A DNA stretch of 64,000 nucleotides from Calliopum simillimum (GCA_951812925.1 OX638371.1:32152101-32216100), one strand, 5' to 3'. Shown: positions 1 to 11,503, counted from the stretch's first letter. A program made the numbers and translations. The notes: a model not told the origin generated them from the letters alone.

Positions 1-920
1 TCCATATCGCAGGATCCGACTACGTCGGAAAAAAATTCTCCAGCATCAATCCAACAAGGCAAAATTAATTCGTGTTTCACCACTGCCCCAAAAAAAGTGT
101 TACTCGGCACATCTCTAATTTTAATATATCACTTGGGATCAACATACAAAGCTCTTGCTTTAATCGATCCAGCGTCTGAATGCACGTTCATATCGGAACG
201 CATACAATGTATTTTGAAACTGCCTACAAAACAAATTTCAGCTCAAGTATCCAGGCTCAATGGTGCTATAAGTTCCAATCCTACTATGATGTCTTCAATT
301 TTCGTCGGGTTTCCTCAGTTCAAGGAAATTCGTGTTGAGGTAATGGCACTTATACCAAAAGCTACAGAAAATTTACCTTCAATTTCTTTTGGCATTTCTC
401 AATTTCCGGAAATGCCAACATTTAAGATTGTTGATCACGTTAGTTCTCGAGATAATACCGCCGATCTCGCAACCCGGGGGGTGGACCCTTCGGACCTTAT
501 GGTTAATAAACTATGGTGGAAAGGACCTTTGTGGCTCAAACTCCCAACAACGCAATGGCCACAAAGTGCATCTTCAATTCAGCCTGAAACTACGTTGAAA
601 ATAAAACCAATAAAAACCTTTTTTTACGAGCTCGGCGTTGATCGAAGAAATACTCGAACGATTTTCAAAAGAAATCAAATTTGTGAAGATGCGGAACAAA
701 AGCATATCTCAAAACAGTACCAAATTAAAGATAATTTTCTACGACCAAATGGACGCTTATCATCATCACCAGCTCTCAACTACAACGATCAACATCCCAT
801 TATTCTCTCTTACAACAGTTTTGCTCGTCTGTCGAGTTTATTCACCATTTTCCTATGCACGGCGAAAACTAATTAGTTCTCAGACTAGTTCGTCGGGTAT
901 TCTGGATAATAAAATTTAAA
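1..920 (+). pseudogene. BEL/Pao retrotransposon polyprotein relic, internally deleted
   Basis: The frame starting at base 1 is open to 876. Residues after about 97 resemble the BEL/Pao aspartic-protease region (ALIDPASECTFISER, the usual 'D-S/A-G/S-S-x-S-T-F-I' block). Near base 418 the protein jumps directly to HVSSRDNTADLATRG and WWKGPLWL, which in this family lie after the RNase H domain just before integrase. Reverse transcriptase and most of RNase H are therefore missing, so this is an internal deletion. Near 700-800, RPNGRL and HPIIL match the start of integrase. Near 840 the frame shifts: IHHFPMHGEN is read in another phase, then LRLVRRVFWII to about 920. It lies in an intron of the Pax gene, on the opposite strand. 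The family call is from motif recall. Confidence 0.75.
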
Positions 921-1649
921 AAAAAAATCTCTTTCTTCGCCTAATTTCTAATATGGCCTCTCAAACGCATTCAAGGAGCTACTAGCATGCAACCTCATCA
1001 AAGCGACAATTTTCTGACAGGCGATAAATGCTGTCTGCCTTAAAGCGACCAACGGAAGCAGCTTTCGCTTATTCCCTTTATTATTGAACTTATTTTTTAT
1101 ATAGGGTGGTTCCCTTAAGAAAAATTAAACTGTTAACTCAATTTTATTGAGAAAAAATTGTAAAATTAGTTTTTTAAATGCATCAAATACATGCATTATC
1201 TCTTAAAAGATCACTGAGAAATTATTGTAAATTTATTTATGGCTCGGGTTTTTTCTTAGCTCAACTTTTCCGAAACAGTTGTTAAAGCAAAGATTACTTA
1301 AAACTTGGACTTATTTCTTTGTTTATAAATATCAAAAAACAAAATTTTCGGTTTCTTAAAGAAAAAAATTATTTTTAATCTTTTATATCTGTTAAAATTA
1401 TTTTTCCAACATTATTTTTGAATATTTGTAAAAATTACTTCCAATTTTTATAACAAGGGAAAAATTGAAAGGAAATGTATTCAGCTTTCTAATTCGATAT
1501 GGTCAAATCTACATATTTGTAAGCATATTAGAGCAATTTGGCCATTCTTAAGTATTAATCGGACTAGATTTTTAAGAGCAATGGAGAAGCACAATAGGGG
1601 TTTTAACGTCGTTATTTGTTATTAGGAAAATTTTTACATGTGTTTTGTT
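921..1649. other. AT-rich intronic spacer, nothing recognised
   Basis: Between the BEL/Pao relic and the hAT-type MITE I see AT-rich sequence with no open frame, terminal repeats or protein similarity. The first 100 bases may be further decayed retrotransposon. Confidence 0.4.
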
Positions 1650-1657
1650 TTCGTGTA

Positions 1658-2086
1658 TAGTGATGAGCAAAATTAGTCTTGGTCTTGCGTCTTGTTCTTG
1701 GTCTTGGTAATTTTGCGAGACCAAGACCAAGACGCTGATATTTTTGCAAGACCAAAACCAAGACTGCTAATCGTCAAGACCAAATCTGCTTTTCAGTCTT
1801 AGTAATTTATAGTTAAAAGGTGTTTCACGCCCGTTTCGGAGATAAAATCATCTCTTAATTTGAATTTTGGCATCTTAAAAACACAACTGCTTTGGAAAAA
1901 TATGGTTTTGAAACTTTGAATACTGAATATCTCTATAAATTTTTTAAGACCCAGACCAAGACCGAGACCAAGACTTAATGAGCAAGATCAAGACCAAGAC
2001 CAAGACTCAATATCAAAAGCAAGACCAAGACTCAATGTGCAAGAACAAAAGCAGTCTTGGTCTTGGTGATGGTTTGCTCATCACTA
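1658..2086 (+). mobile_element. hAT-type MITE with CTTGGT-rich arms (copy 1)
   Basis: A 429-bp element with terminal inverted repeats TAGTGATGAGCAAA / TTTGCTCATCACTA. It is flanked by a near-perfect 8-bp duplication (TTCGTGTA at 1650-1657, TTCGTATA at 2087-2094, 7 of 8 matching), the target size of hAT transposons. Both subterminal regions are built from short tandem CTTGGT/ACCAAG units that pair with each other. There is no coding capacity. A second copy lies inverted at 21,742-22,168. Confidence 0.8.
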
Positions 2087-2340
2087 TTCGTATATTTAAC
2101 AAAATGCCCTTTTACCGAATAACACTTTACCGTGACGGCAACCCAGACAAATTACTCGTTACTTGGTGAAACAGTTATCAGTAATTCGTTGAATCGTTTT
2201 TTCTATCAAATGTTTAATTATTTTAGATTTCGCACTTTTTTTAGGCATTTTATTCTTTTTGTGTATAATTTTTATAGTCTTACTTGCAATATCAGCTGTG
2301 TTTAAAATATTTTAATGATTAACAACTGACGTACAAAAAA

Positions 2341-2556
2341 GTGTCTTCACAGTTGGCGGGCTGTAACAAATTTAACGAACAACGAATTACAAATAACAAC
2401 GTTGTGTGTGAAAACCCCTTATGTGTATATCTTTGTAAAGACCCTGATATGGAAGAAACAGTTTATCATTTCTTTTGCGAGTGTTCAGCGCTTGCGCTCA
2501 GACGTAAAAGGAACTTTGGTCATTTCAATTTTGAATCGCTTGACTCACTATCTTAA
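2341..2556 (+). pseudogene. LINE ORF2 C-terminal fragment
   Basis: An open stretch of about 70 codons contains CKDPDMEETVYHFFCECSAL followed by ALRRKRNFG. This matches the cysteine/histidine-rich tail of I/R1-type non-LTR retrotransposon ORF2 proteins (C..C..EET..H....C.AL..RR). No RT is joined to it, so it is a 5'-truncated remnant. Family-level call only. Confidence 0.6.
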
Positions 2557-5157
2557 GTCTGTCTTATATCCATATGAAAGTTTCTACATATGAACATCCA
2601 TGTGGTTCCCTTAGAATTTCTTTGTTAAAGCTCTCTGTCTAATGATGAGAACATGGTCATCTCCAGGATCTACCCTGGGTAAACCGGTTCATAAATCAAT
2701 GAAACAACTAAAATTCTTTAAAAATTTTTCATATTGTTAGTGTGCCGCGAAATTTTGAAATTATTAAAAATGTGCCGTGATGAGAAAAGGTTTAGAATCA
2801 CTGAGCTACACCATAAGCCTGAAAACAGCGTTCTGTCCAAATTCAAGCAAGAATAACTCGAAATCCTGCAGATATATTGACAATTCTGCAGATGCAGAGT
2901 AATTTTTTTTCGGGTTAATCGTTTGTATGGCCGAATGACGACTTTGAAATTAGAATTAATTCCAGTTAAATGTATCAAATCTTCCGCGGTGACTTTTTGC
3001 GACCCTTTTTTAATTCTAATTCTAATCTTCCGATTATAATTTCATCTTTATTATATGAATAGCTCGATCAATATTGTGCTTAAGTATCTGAATAATTGCT
3101 GGATTGTCGACAGTCTACAACTTAGGTTTTATGACTAAAAACTTTCTTGTCCAGATATGCCTAAGGTGGTTCTGAAGGAGAAATATGCCCAAATTACAGC
3201 AGATCCAAAAATCACAAGATCATCAAAGTCGCCGTACTCACCACAGCAATCATTGAATATTTCTTTTACAGTGTAACAAATGCTGCTACTCGAATTTCTT
3301 TCATTAAGTATATTTACTACACATCTTTTACAAATTCACATTATCCCAGAAAGAAAATCCAATAAAACTGAATGAACAAATTTCATTGTTACAATTGTAG
3401 CACCAATTCAGCGGCGGCACACACAGATCCGCATATGATGTGCCAACACCGTATTATCAATCATCTTGCTCGATTGGCACCAGCACCGGGACCTGTTGCT
3501 GTTGGTGCAATCATAGCCGTAGCTGATTGCTATCTTGCCACATAATAGCTTTATCAGCAAAATGAAATCGAGTGAAAATCGCACAACAGCAACATCACTC
3601 TCAAAGCAGCAGCCAACAGTAACCAACATTTGCGGCGGTGACTGGCAAAACGCGACGGCAGCAAATGTTGAGCACCATCAGCGGTAGTCTTCGTGGTTCA
3701 AACCCCATAAAACAGAAACAATATTATTACAAGCATGTTAAATTGCGAATGATTTGATTAATGATCTCGCCCCGTCTGTATGTTGGTTGTAGTGCATCTG
3801 GATTGTGTGTGATCCGATGTTACAGTAGGATATGGCCAAGTGGCCACAAATGATTTCAAGTGGCTAAATTATACAGTACAACGTCGTCGTCGTCGTCGTG
3901 TGCTTATAGCCGTAGTATCAGCATCATCCGCACGTAACAAACAGCACAAAATATTGGGTAAAGGATAATCACATGTTTTGTCCGAAATACGCAAACAAAG
4001 GGCGAGCGTTTATCCAAAATACCGTCGCTTAAGCAGAAACGTAAGGATGCCGTCGCATTGTGGCATAAATGGCGCTCCCGTACCTGTCTGTATGTCTCAT
4101 ATGTATGTTCGTTTGTGTGGCTCGTAGTTTGTTGTCAGATAATTTGTTTGCTCCCGCGAGAACTATTCGTTTGTAGAAGTTGTTGTTGTTTTTGCTTTTG
4201 CTATGCTCGTAGTTGAGGGAGCGCTTTCTGATATGAATGCCCATAATAAATTTTATTTACCTGACACCTAAAATGCCGGAAATTGAATCTTGTTATGAGC
4301 TGCTAAGCCAAAGGATTCATTTATTTAACTATAGTTCTTTGGTAGTGTGGATTACTGCTGTGCTTTCGAATAATAGAATTAAAAATCATGGGGACTATAT
4401 TTTTTTTTTGTAGAAAAAAAGATAAAATAAAAAAAAAAATATTGCTTGTTCCGAATGAACTCGATCTTTTCGATTTCGGGCAAGGAATGGAAAGAATGCC
4501 GCTGAATATTGCTTTTTGAATCATTGGAGAAATCGATCACTGGGTATCAGTATCACAACTTGTCTGTGTGGCCTATAAATGAATTGTCAAACAAAAGAAT
4601 AGCTAGAAAGATCTGATAATACGGTCGTTTCGTAGTTTTACCTGGAAGTTTTAAAGGATTTTTATTGAGTTATTTTGTAGATTTCGGTGTGCTCTTTCCA
4701 AATTTCAACTTTGTCATATTGGAAAAATGTCGCTAAATCATTTTTTTGCAAACATCTCGCTAGCGGTTACTTCTAGGAAAAAATTCTGAAAATCATTTTC
4801 TAGCTTATGAAATTTCCTATAAAAACGGTCTTCCAATTTTTTCGTACGACTTATATTTTAGGTGATATCCTACACTGAGCTAAAAAACGCATAGTAAAAT
4901 TGAAGATATTTGCTTCAAATAAAACCTCAAGGTATGCACCTCCAAGAAATATTTTTTCCATACCATGTCTTTGAAATGTTACTTAAACGAGATGTTGTAT
5001 GCTCATTACCCTTTGGACTATTTTGCACCATTAAGAAGATTCATTGAATTCCGGAAAAACAGCGTAATTTAGTTTAGCATTCAGAATATGTTCAGTGTAA
5101 ACAACTTCTATAGAAAAAAAAATGCAGGTAAACAAGCGCAATGCGCCGTACACTTAC
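2557..5157. other. Intron 2 of the eyg/toe gene (proximal part)
   Basis: No exon or mobile-element protein is visible. The part from about 3,400 to 4,250 is less AT-rich than its surroundings, with CAG/AAC-rich and GTC-repeat tracts and no terminal repeats, so it may be single-copy and is a candidate regulatory segment. I looked for the expected next paired-domain exon (beginning GTLRPPGLIGGSKP-like) and did not find it, so it should lie left of base 1. Confidence 0.5.
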
Positions 5158-5346
5158 CTAAAAGTTTAGATACCGCTCCCTGTTGCGTCAACATATGTTG
5201 TGCAATATCATATCCCCTAAGGCCACCGAAACGTGATAACTCCAATAAACGTTGTTGCGATACCAGCGCACTCAGCGTTGTGGGTGACGGTGAACCGCCG
5301 GCAAAAATACCCGAACCTGGTATTTGCACAGATGGCGGCAATCCAA
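5158..5346 (-). CDS. eyg/toe: Exon 2 of an eyegone/twin-of-eyegone type Pax gene
   Basis: On the minus strand a pyrimidine-rich acceptor (TTCTTCTATTGCAG) precedes 189 nt that end at a consensus donor (TTAG|GTAAGTG). Read in phase 1 the exon gives GLPPSVQIPGSGIFAGG, SPSPTTLSALVSQQRLLELS, then GGLRGYDIAQHMLTQQ and GAVSKLLG. The last part aligns with the second half of the PAI subdomain of Pax proteins (compare Pax6 '..[30 protein letters not shown]'), but it is diverged and lacks the normal PAI N-terminus. This is the known architecture of Drosophila Eyegone and Twin of eyegone, transcription factors that bind DNA mainly through the RED subdomain and act in eye growth and imaginal-disc patterning. 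The exon ends in phase 1 after the G codon base, as expected for a following G-T-L-R-P-P exon. I cannot decide between eyg and toe. Confidence 0.85.
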
Positions 5347-5610
5347 CTGCAATAGAAGAACAACAACAATAATAATTGAAATATGAAACAAGTTAATGAG
5401 TTATTGTGATTAATATTTGCTAGCAAGCACTCACAACTAATTGTGACTGATTAACAATAATTACAAATGAATACAACACTAATTAAGCGACACCACCAGT
5501 GACGACGATGTGTCAATAAATAAACCCACAAACCGCCGCCGATATATCATGCTCTGTTTTCGTTAAATGTATCGAGATCGTTTTCGATTTGTTTTTCGTG
5601 CAATATGAAG

Positions 5611-6118
5611 AGTGTCCCATAATTCACGCAATATTTGAATTTGCCGCCATTTGTGCGGTAAAGGTTGGCCAAGCATAAAATGAAAATTCTTTGACAGCTG
5701 AGACCAATCAACCATTGTAGAAGAAAACAAACGCGTTTTCATTGATGAACAATATTTCAGAAATAATGGAAGTTTGTTTGCTACAATATATTTCGCAAAA
5801 TATAATCTGAACATTGATGAAATAAAACCGCGTTATTCTTTTGTATAGTGCTCCATTTTAAGTAGCCTTAGGCTCTTAAACACACAAATGTCATCAAATT
5901 AAAATCTTGTGTTATTTATGGGACATCCTTCGCAAAATATTTATGGAAAATTTCGACAAAAGGGTGCGTATGCTGGCTCAGCCATAGAAGTTATTTGCCC
6001 GATGTGCTATTCCATACGTAACAAACGTACTTCATGTTTCAATAAAAAAATACAACTGAAAAAAAAAAAAAAATGGGTTTCCTATTTAATTCAAACCTTG
6101 CGTGAGTTATGGGACACT
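5611..6118. mobile_element. MITE with AGTGTCCCAT termini
   Basis: A 508-bp segment with inverted ends of about 30 bp: AGTGTCCCATAATTCACGCA at the left and its near complement at 6,090-6,118, both running into TTTGAATT. A short related end (ACTATGGGACACC, 43,245-43,257) lies inside the MITE at 43 kb. No protein. A target duplication is not clear; imperfect direct repeats near 5,570 and 6,132 may mean the true ends are further out. Confidence 0.55.
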
Positions 6119-6299
6119 CGTTGCATATGTATGTATCGAGATTGTGTTCCATTTGTTTTGGTTAAATAGACATGAATTATGGCTATAAATAAAATTTATA
6201 ACATAGGGCGACAAAAAAAATAAATTTTCCGCGGCCTTAGTTTTTTGAGATAACCAGGGTTCAGGTATGATTTGTTTGATTAACTTAGTTCTCCAGAGA

Positions 6300-7050
6300 T
6301 CCTTCTTTGAAATTGCAAAAATAGCTGTTTTGAGACACATTCAAAGTTAAATCCCACTTACATTAAACAGCGCAATAAATTTTTGCTAATGGCATCAGGG
6401 AACTGTTACCTTCCCAAACCATTTTAAGAACCGAAATGTGGTCCTAAATATGGAAAACATTTTCGTTTTAAAATTAAAGATTTTCAACTTTTCATATAGG
6501 GGGTTATCGTGAATAAAAATTCCCGGGGAATTTTCTCAGACTGCCGTGCATTCTCTATTGCAGTTTAAGAAAATTCCCCGGGAATCTTGATTCACGACAG
6601 CACCCATAGATTTTGCACCGCTTAATTCGAATTTGCAATTTATTTCTCCAGAAGTTCTGTAATTTTGGTGATATTGACCATTCCATTTTGTATCTTAATT
6701 TTCCACCTTGAATGGACAATATCTTCAAAGCTACAGAACTTACAGAAAAATAAGTTGCAGAATCGAATTTAGCGGCTCAAAATCCGTATAAAAAGTTTAA
6801 CAGTTTAAATTTTAAACCAAAAAAATTTTCCATATTCAGAAACACATTTAAGTTTTTAAAATGGTTGCATCAAATGTTCTCTAAAATTCACCAAATTTGA
6901 CATGGTGCTTATTTACAAAGAGAACATTTTGGTGCTCCAAAAAATTTTTATATTTTGAACCACCCTGTTTACTGTTAACCATCATTACTGTACTGATGTA
7001 ACTTAAAATATGCCTCAGAACAGCTATTTTTGCCACTTCAAGTAAGGATG
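6300..7050. mobile_element. Old foldback element carrying a nested MITE
   Basis: Two diverged inverted arms of roughly 320-380 bp meet near 6,690-6,705. Matching blocks include GCAAAAATAGCTGTTTTGAG (6,316-6,335) with its complement near 7,013-7,035, ACCATTTTAA with its complement near 6,860, and GATTTTGCACCGC with its complement near 6,770-6,785. The left arm is interrupted by the 107-bp MITE at 6,499-6,605. I did not find a convincing target duplication. Confidence 0.6.
6499..6605 (+). mobile_element. 107-bp palindromic MITE, GGGGGTTATCGTGAAT ends (copy 1)
   Basis: Long inverted repeats GGGGGTTATCGTGAAT...CCCGGGGAATTTTC fold the whole element into a hairpin. It is flanked by ATA on both sides (6,496-6,498 and 6,606-6,608). 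A copy of exactly the same length sits at 50,389-50,495 flanked by ATT on both sides, and a broken inverted-orientation copy at 50,661. A 3-bp duplication with G-rich ends would fit PIF/Harbinger-type elements, although ATA and ATT are not the usual TWA target. Confidence 0.75.
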
Positions 7051-8418
7051 TCTGATGGAGTAGAGTCAATTAGGTAAATCTGATATCATTTTCATTTTCA
7101 GTAGGCCATGATTAGTCGATATCGACACCGAAATTCTAAGCCGCAAAATTATTGTTGCCCTGTGTTATTTATCGATTGAGTTTTTAGATCGCATTCTTCT
7201 CTTTTGTACGAGTATTGTTCATATGTAGCTCGAAATGTGAATGTCATTTTGAAATGAAACTTATTTGAGAACATTGATTTATATGACATTAATCGATTTC
7301 AGTGGTTGAAAAACCATAAAAATCGTCCAAAAACAACAGAATGCGCCATAATCCCAAATGCACGATCATTCGGCCAACGTATGAACGGTAGTTCGAGGCG
7401 AAAAAAAAAGAAATAAAATTTGAATTCGATAAAAAATTAAGCGATGACTTATTATTATTGTCATATTGTCATTTAATTCGTAAACAGGAATGGCAAACAA
7501 TAAAATTAGTTGATTTACTCAGCTGATTTTTTATGGTCGCTTTTTATCTCGGATATTTGTTGAGTTATTGTCTCGCCGCACGAGCATCTCCGTTAATTGT
7601 TTTACCAATTTATTTTCGTTTATTTATTCGCATTCGTAAATATGTATTTATGATTGTGATTTTTTGTCGCAATACCTCGAAATATCTAAATATACTGACG
7701 TATGTACGGCAGGGTAGGGCGAAAAAATTTTAATTTTCATGTCAATAACGCCTGAGGGCGGAAAAGTTCTCCATCGGGTTGAATTGAAATATCTCACCCA
7801 GCGCACAGTGTAAGATTTTGTCAATCTGGATGCTCTTAATGGAAAAAATAAAAGTGCTCCAAATTTAATGATTTTTTAGTATATGTATGATAAATGTCCC
7901 ATTGTTATATAAATGAACTCAAAACATAATGAAAATAAAATCATCAGCTAGATAACGGTCATCAAACATCAGTTATTAGAATGTTCATAAATACTATATT
8001 TTTCAACTTGAATAATTATTAATTATAATTCTTTTACTTTTCGTTGTTCATGCATAGTGTTCCAAACATTTTTATTTTTAATAAACTTTAAGCTTATGAA
8101 AAAATGTTTCAATATTTGCACTAGAACATTTAATTTCATTATAATCATTACATGGTTAAAAATTAGACCATTTTCAAAAATCTTATATTTTTCATAGACT
8201 ATAACTTACAAGTTTAATCAGGTTTACTATTCTTACTATAAAGGAAATACGCGGAGAGATTTCTAGTATTGACTTCGAAAAAAAAATCTTGCTCAAAGTT
8301 TGCACAAAGGCTACTTTTTTTACAATGACGGAACTGTTATAATTAACAATTGCACTGAAGTCAACAAAAAAAATTGTATGTTATTAGTTTTAATCACGCC
8401 CATTTTTTGTCAGTAGTA
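7051..8418. other. AT-rich intronic spacer, nothing recognised
   Basis: No open frame longer than about 66 codons, no protein similarity and no terminal repeats were seen. Confidence 0.4.
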
Positions 8419-9339
8419 GAGTAAATTTAAGGTAATGTGGACTATGCGGGTAATGTTTTATGTTTTATTTCTTATATTAAAGACTGTACAACAAATCGGG
8501 TTATTTGTGCACATTAATACGCGAAAAACATATTCTTAGCGCTATTTGGATTTTCTATTATCCTAATTATTCGTGTGCAATTTCTTAGCATATGCTGTGA
8601 GGTCAAGTTGACTTATTTGTAGTAGGTACTCTGTGTACATCTAAATAACTTCCTCAGAACTCTGTTTTCTAAAAATCAAATAACTCTAATTATTCAACGA
8701 AGAAATGCATAAGCAAGTCTGATTTTACATTTCTTTTATATAATCAATGATTATTTCAAAAAAGTGATGTATTCGGGTATGTGGACTACCCCATATTATA
8801 TACCGTATATCAACTTTGATTACTATTACAGCTCAAAAAGCTTATTGCATGTGTGGGACACCCGAGTTTGAGTAATGTGGAGTACTATTTTACGTATGAT
8901 TCGGTAACCCTTATTACTTATTTACTTATTAGTATGAATTTGGTTTATTTTACTATTCTGTAATAAGTCTATAAAGCTATTTCATAGCAAATATAATCTA
9001 AAAATTACTACGAGACTTTTAGTCAACAAAAATTGCGAATAACGGTACTACTTTAGGAAATGGACAGGGTGATCCACATTACCCGACACATTTTTTTTTT
9101 TTTAGCTTTTTTTAAGAACTTTCAATTCAACTGGCCTCACGCTTGAAAATGTTAATATTTTATTAAAAACAATAGAATATGTATGTATTCTCCTTTAACT
9201 CCTAGGAGGAGCAATGGGCCAAAAAAAAAAAACAATAGAATAACTGATACAAATAAATTGACCAAGCTAACCTACTACCATGACTTTGGTAGAAATTGGC
9301 AAAAAAATAAAAAGGTAACCACATTGCCCTAAGTTACTC
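8419..9339. repeat. GGTAATGTGG interspersed repeat, complete copy
   Basis: Ends are inverted (GAGTAAATTTAAGGTAATGT at left; complement of GAGTAACTTAGGGCAATGTG at right). The motif GGTAATGTGG, or its complement CCACATTACC, recurs several times inside. An inverted second copy begins at about 63,355 and runs off the right edge of the window. There is no coding capacity, so it is probably a non-autonomous DNA transposon. It carries a 49-bp secondary insertion at 9,179-9,227. Confidence 0.65.
9179..9227 (+). mobile_element. 49-bp retro-insertion with A-tail and 14-bp target duplication
   Basis: The sequence AAAAACAATAGAAT occurs at 9,165-9,178 and again at 9,228-9,241. Between them is a short unrelated segment ending in GGGCC plus an A-run. 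The homologous repeat at the right end of the window has a single uninterrupted copy of the 14-mer (complement at 63,448-63,461), which is the empty site. This is the signature of a heavily 5'-truncated target-primed retrotransposition event. The source element is not identified. Confidence 0.7.
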
Positions 9340-9450
9340 CATTCTGTTACTTCTGAAATGGTGAATACAAATTTTTAAGTTGATATCTCCATTGCAACTA
9401 ATTTTTTTTAAATTTTTTTAACAAACAAAAAGTTCCTATGTATGGGAGGT

Positions 9451-11070
9451 TAGACTGACCCAAAAAAACTAAAGGTGTTCCGATCTTAGGTGCTCAGCAC
9501 TCAAAATGTTCGGTAGGGTCTAGAAACTACGTATGTAAATTTTGGTAAAAAAATATTTAGATTTAGCACTCGCGCAAGCTCGATAAGTACCGCTGCCTTG
9601 ACCGTACGAGAATGGGGTTCTTTCAGCCCGTGGAAATTGATAAAAAAGGATTGGAACAATTTTTTTTTCTGTCCTACTTTATGTTTTCGAGCTCGCTGAC
9701 GACAATGGCATTGCCAGTTTTTGGAAAAGATTCCAAGATTACAAGATATTTAGGATATCTCTCGAAAAAAAAAAAAAATTTGAGATTTTTGTTAGATTAA
9801 ATTGCCATTAATCGTAGGAACATTTTTTTATTTTTTTTTCTCGGACACTAGTCTTGTAGCCTAGATTGTGATGAACAAAATGAGTGGTCGCACAATACTT
9901 TTTGACAAAATCTTCTCGAGATATCGGCCACAGACTGAACCGCCGTCCTGCCGAATTGCCGGTCACTGGGGATATCTGCCGATTTTACGCTATTTTCATT
10001 GATTTTTGAGATCCTACCTTGTACTTTCGACGTCGCTGGAGATGCTGGAACATTTATTTTCACGATAAAATGCAAATGTTTCAACACATTCAAGATATTC
10101 CTATGATAAATTTCCCTAGTGGGATTTCCAATGAAAAGCAGAACTAGCTCTAAAACCTCGGCATAGTTTTTCCGCGCATGATTCATCTGGAGCTAGTGAT
10201 TGATGACCATCGCGGTTTTCTTCTGGAAAGGTACCAATATCTCCCAAATTTTTCAGTGGAAGATAAAAAAATTTGGGACACATTGGCACCTTTCCAGAAG
10301 AAAACCGCGATGGTCATCAATCACTAGCTGCAGATGAATCATGCGCGGAAAAATTATGTCGAGGTTTTAGAGCTAGTTCTGCTTTTCATTGGAAATCCCA
10401 CTAGGGAAATTTATAATAGGAATATCTTGAATGTATTGAAACACTTGCATTTTATCGTGAAAATAAATTTTCCCGCATCTCCAGCGACGTCGAAAGTACA
10501 AGGTAGGATCTCAAAAATCAATGAAAATAGCGTAAAATCGGCAGATATCCCCAGTGACCGGCAATACGGCAGGACGGCGGTTCAGTCTGTGGCCGATATC
10601 TCGAGAAGATTTTGTCAAAAAATACTGTGCGACCACTCATTTTGTTCGTCACAATCTAGGCTACAAGACTAGTGTCCGAGAAAAAAAAATAAAAAATTTT
10701 CCTACGATTAATGGCAATTTAATCTAACAAAAATCTCAAATTTTTTTTTTTTTTTCGAGAGATATCCTAAATATCTTGTAATCTTGGAATCTTTTCCAAA
10801 AACTGGCAATGCCATTGTCTTCAGCGAGCTCGAAAACATAAAGAAGGACAGAAAAAAAAAATTGTTCCAATCCTTTTTTATCAATTTCCACGGGCTGAAA
10901 GAACCCCATTCTCGTACGGTCAAGGCAGCGCTACTTATCGAGCTTGCGCGAGTGCTAAATCTCAATATTTTTTTACCAAAATTTACATACGTAGTTTCTA
11001 GACCCTACCGAACATTTTGAGTGTTGAGCACCTAAGATCGGAACACCTTTAGTTTTTTTGGGTCAGTCTA
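9451..11070. mobile_element. 1.62-kb foldback element with ~800-bp arms and 9-bp TSD
   Basis: The arms 9,451-10,253 and 10,265-11,070 are nearly perfect inverted copies around an 11-bp loop (10,254-10,264). The ends are TAGACTGACCC / GGGTCAGTCTA. The identical 9-mer ATGGGAGGT directly abuts both ends (9,442-9,450 and 11,071-11,079), proving insertion as a unit. Each arm contains the same 112-codon open frame read outward from the centre (minus 10,186-9,848; plus 10,334-10,672). It has no similarity I recognise and is probably incidental. Long TIRs with a 9-bp duplication are seen in Mutator-like and Drosophila FB elements; the superfamily is inference. Confidence 0.85.
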
Positions 11071-11079
11071 ATGGGAGGT

Positions 11080-11503
11080 GCAAGTAGTTTTTGTCCGATT
11101 TTTTCCTTCTCTGAACCTAACCTCCGCATAATTAATAAATGTTTATACTCAAAATTTCAAATCCATGTCATTGAAGCTAAAAGCAACCAGATTGGAAAAA
11201 TCTGACGCTGTGCAGCGGCGCCGGCTCCTTCAATTTTAGGAATTTGGCCATAACACAGTGAAAGGACAAAATTTTGAATATGACAGCAATTTTTTTTTTT
11301 TTATGGAGTAATAGCAGTACTTTTGAATATCTTAACCCAAATACTCAGAATAGCCGGTTTTTGCTATTTTTAAGGTTATAAAACAAAACAAAGTTCTTTG
11401 CAACTATAAAAACAGATATGGCAGTAGAAAGTACTATTCCTTTTCATCAAAACTTACTTTGAACAATATTGATAACATTTTAATTCCTATGAAAAATCAT
11501 ATA
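11080..11503. other. Spacer, nothing recognised
   Basis: AT-rich intronic sequence between the foldback and the pogo-like element. No motif or reading frame of note was seen. Confidence 0.4.

Noticed and set aside
2690..2990. GTGCCGCGAAA/GTGCCGTGATGAGAAAAG block that resembles the terminal text of some hAT elements.
   Set aside because: Only one end-like block is visible, with no partner or target duplication.
9848..10672. Mirrored 112-codon frames in the foldback arms as genes.
   Set aside because: No recognisable domain, and the duplication follows from the inverted arms. Kept only as an observation.
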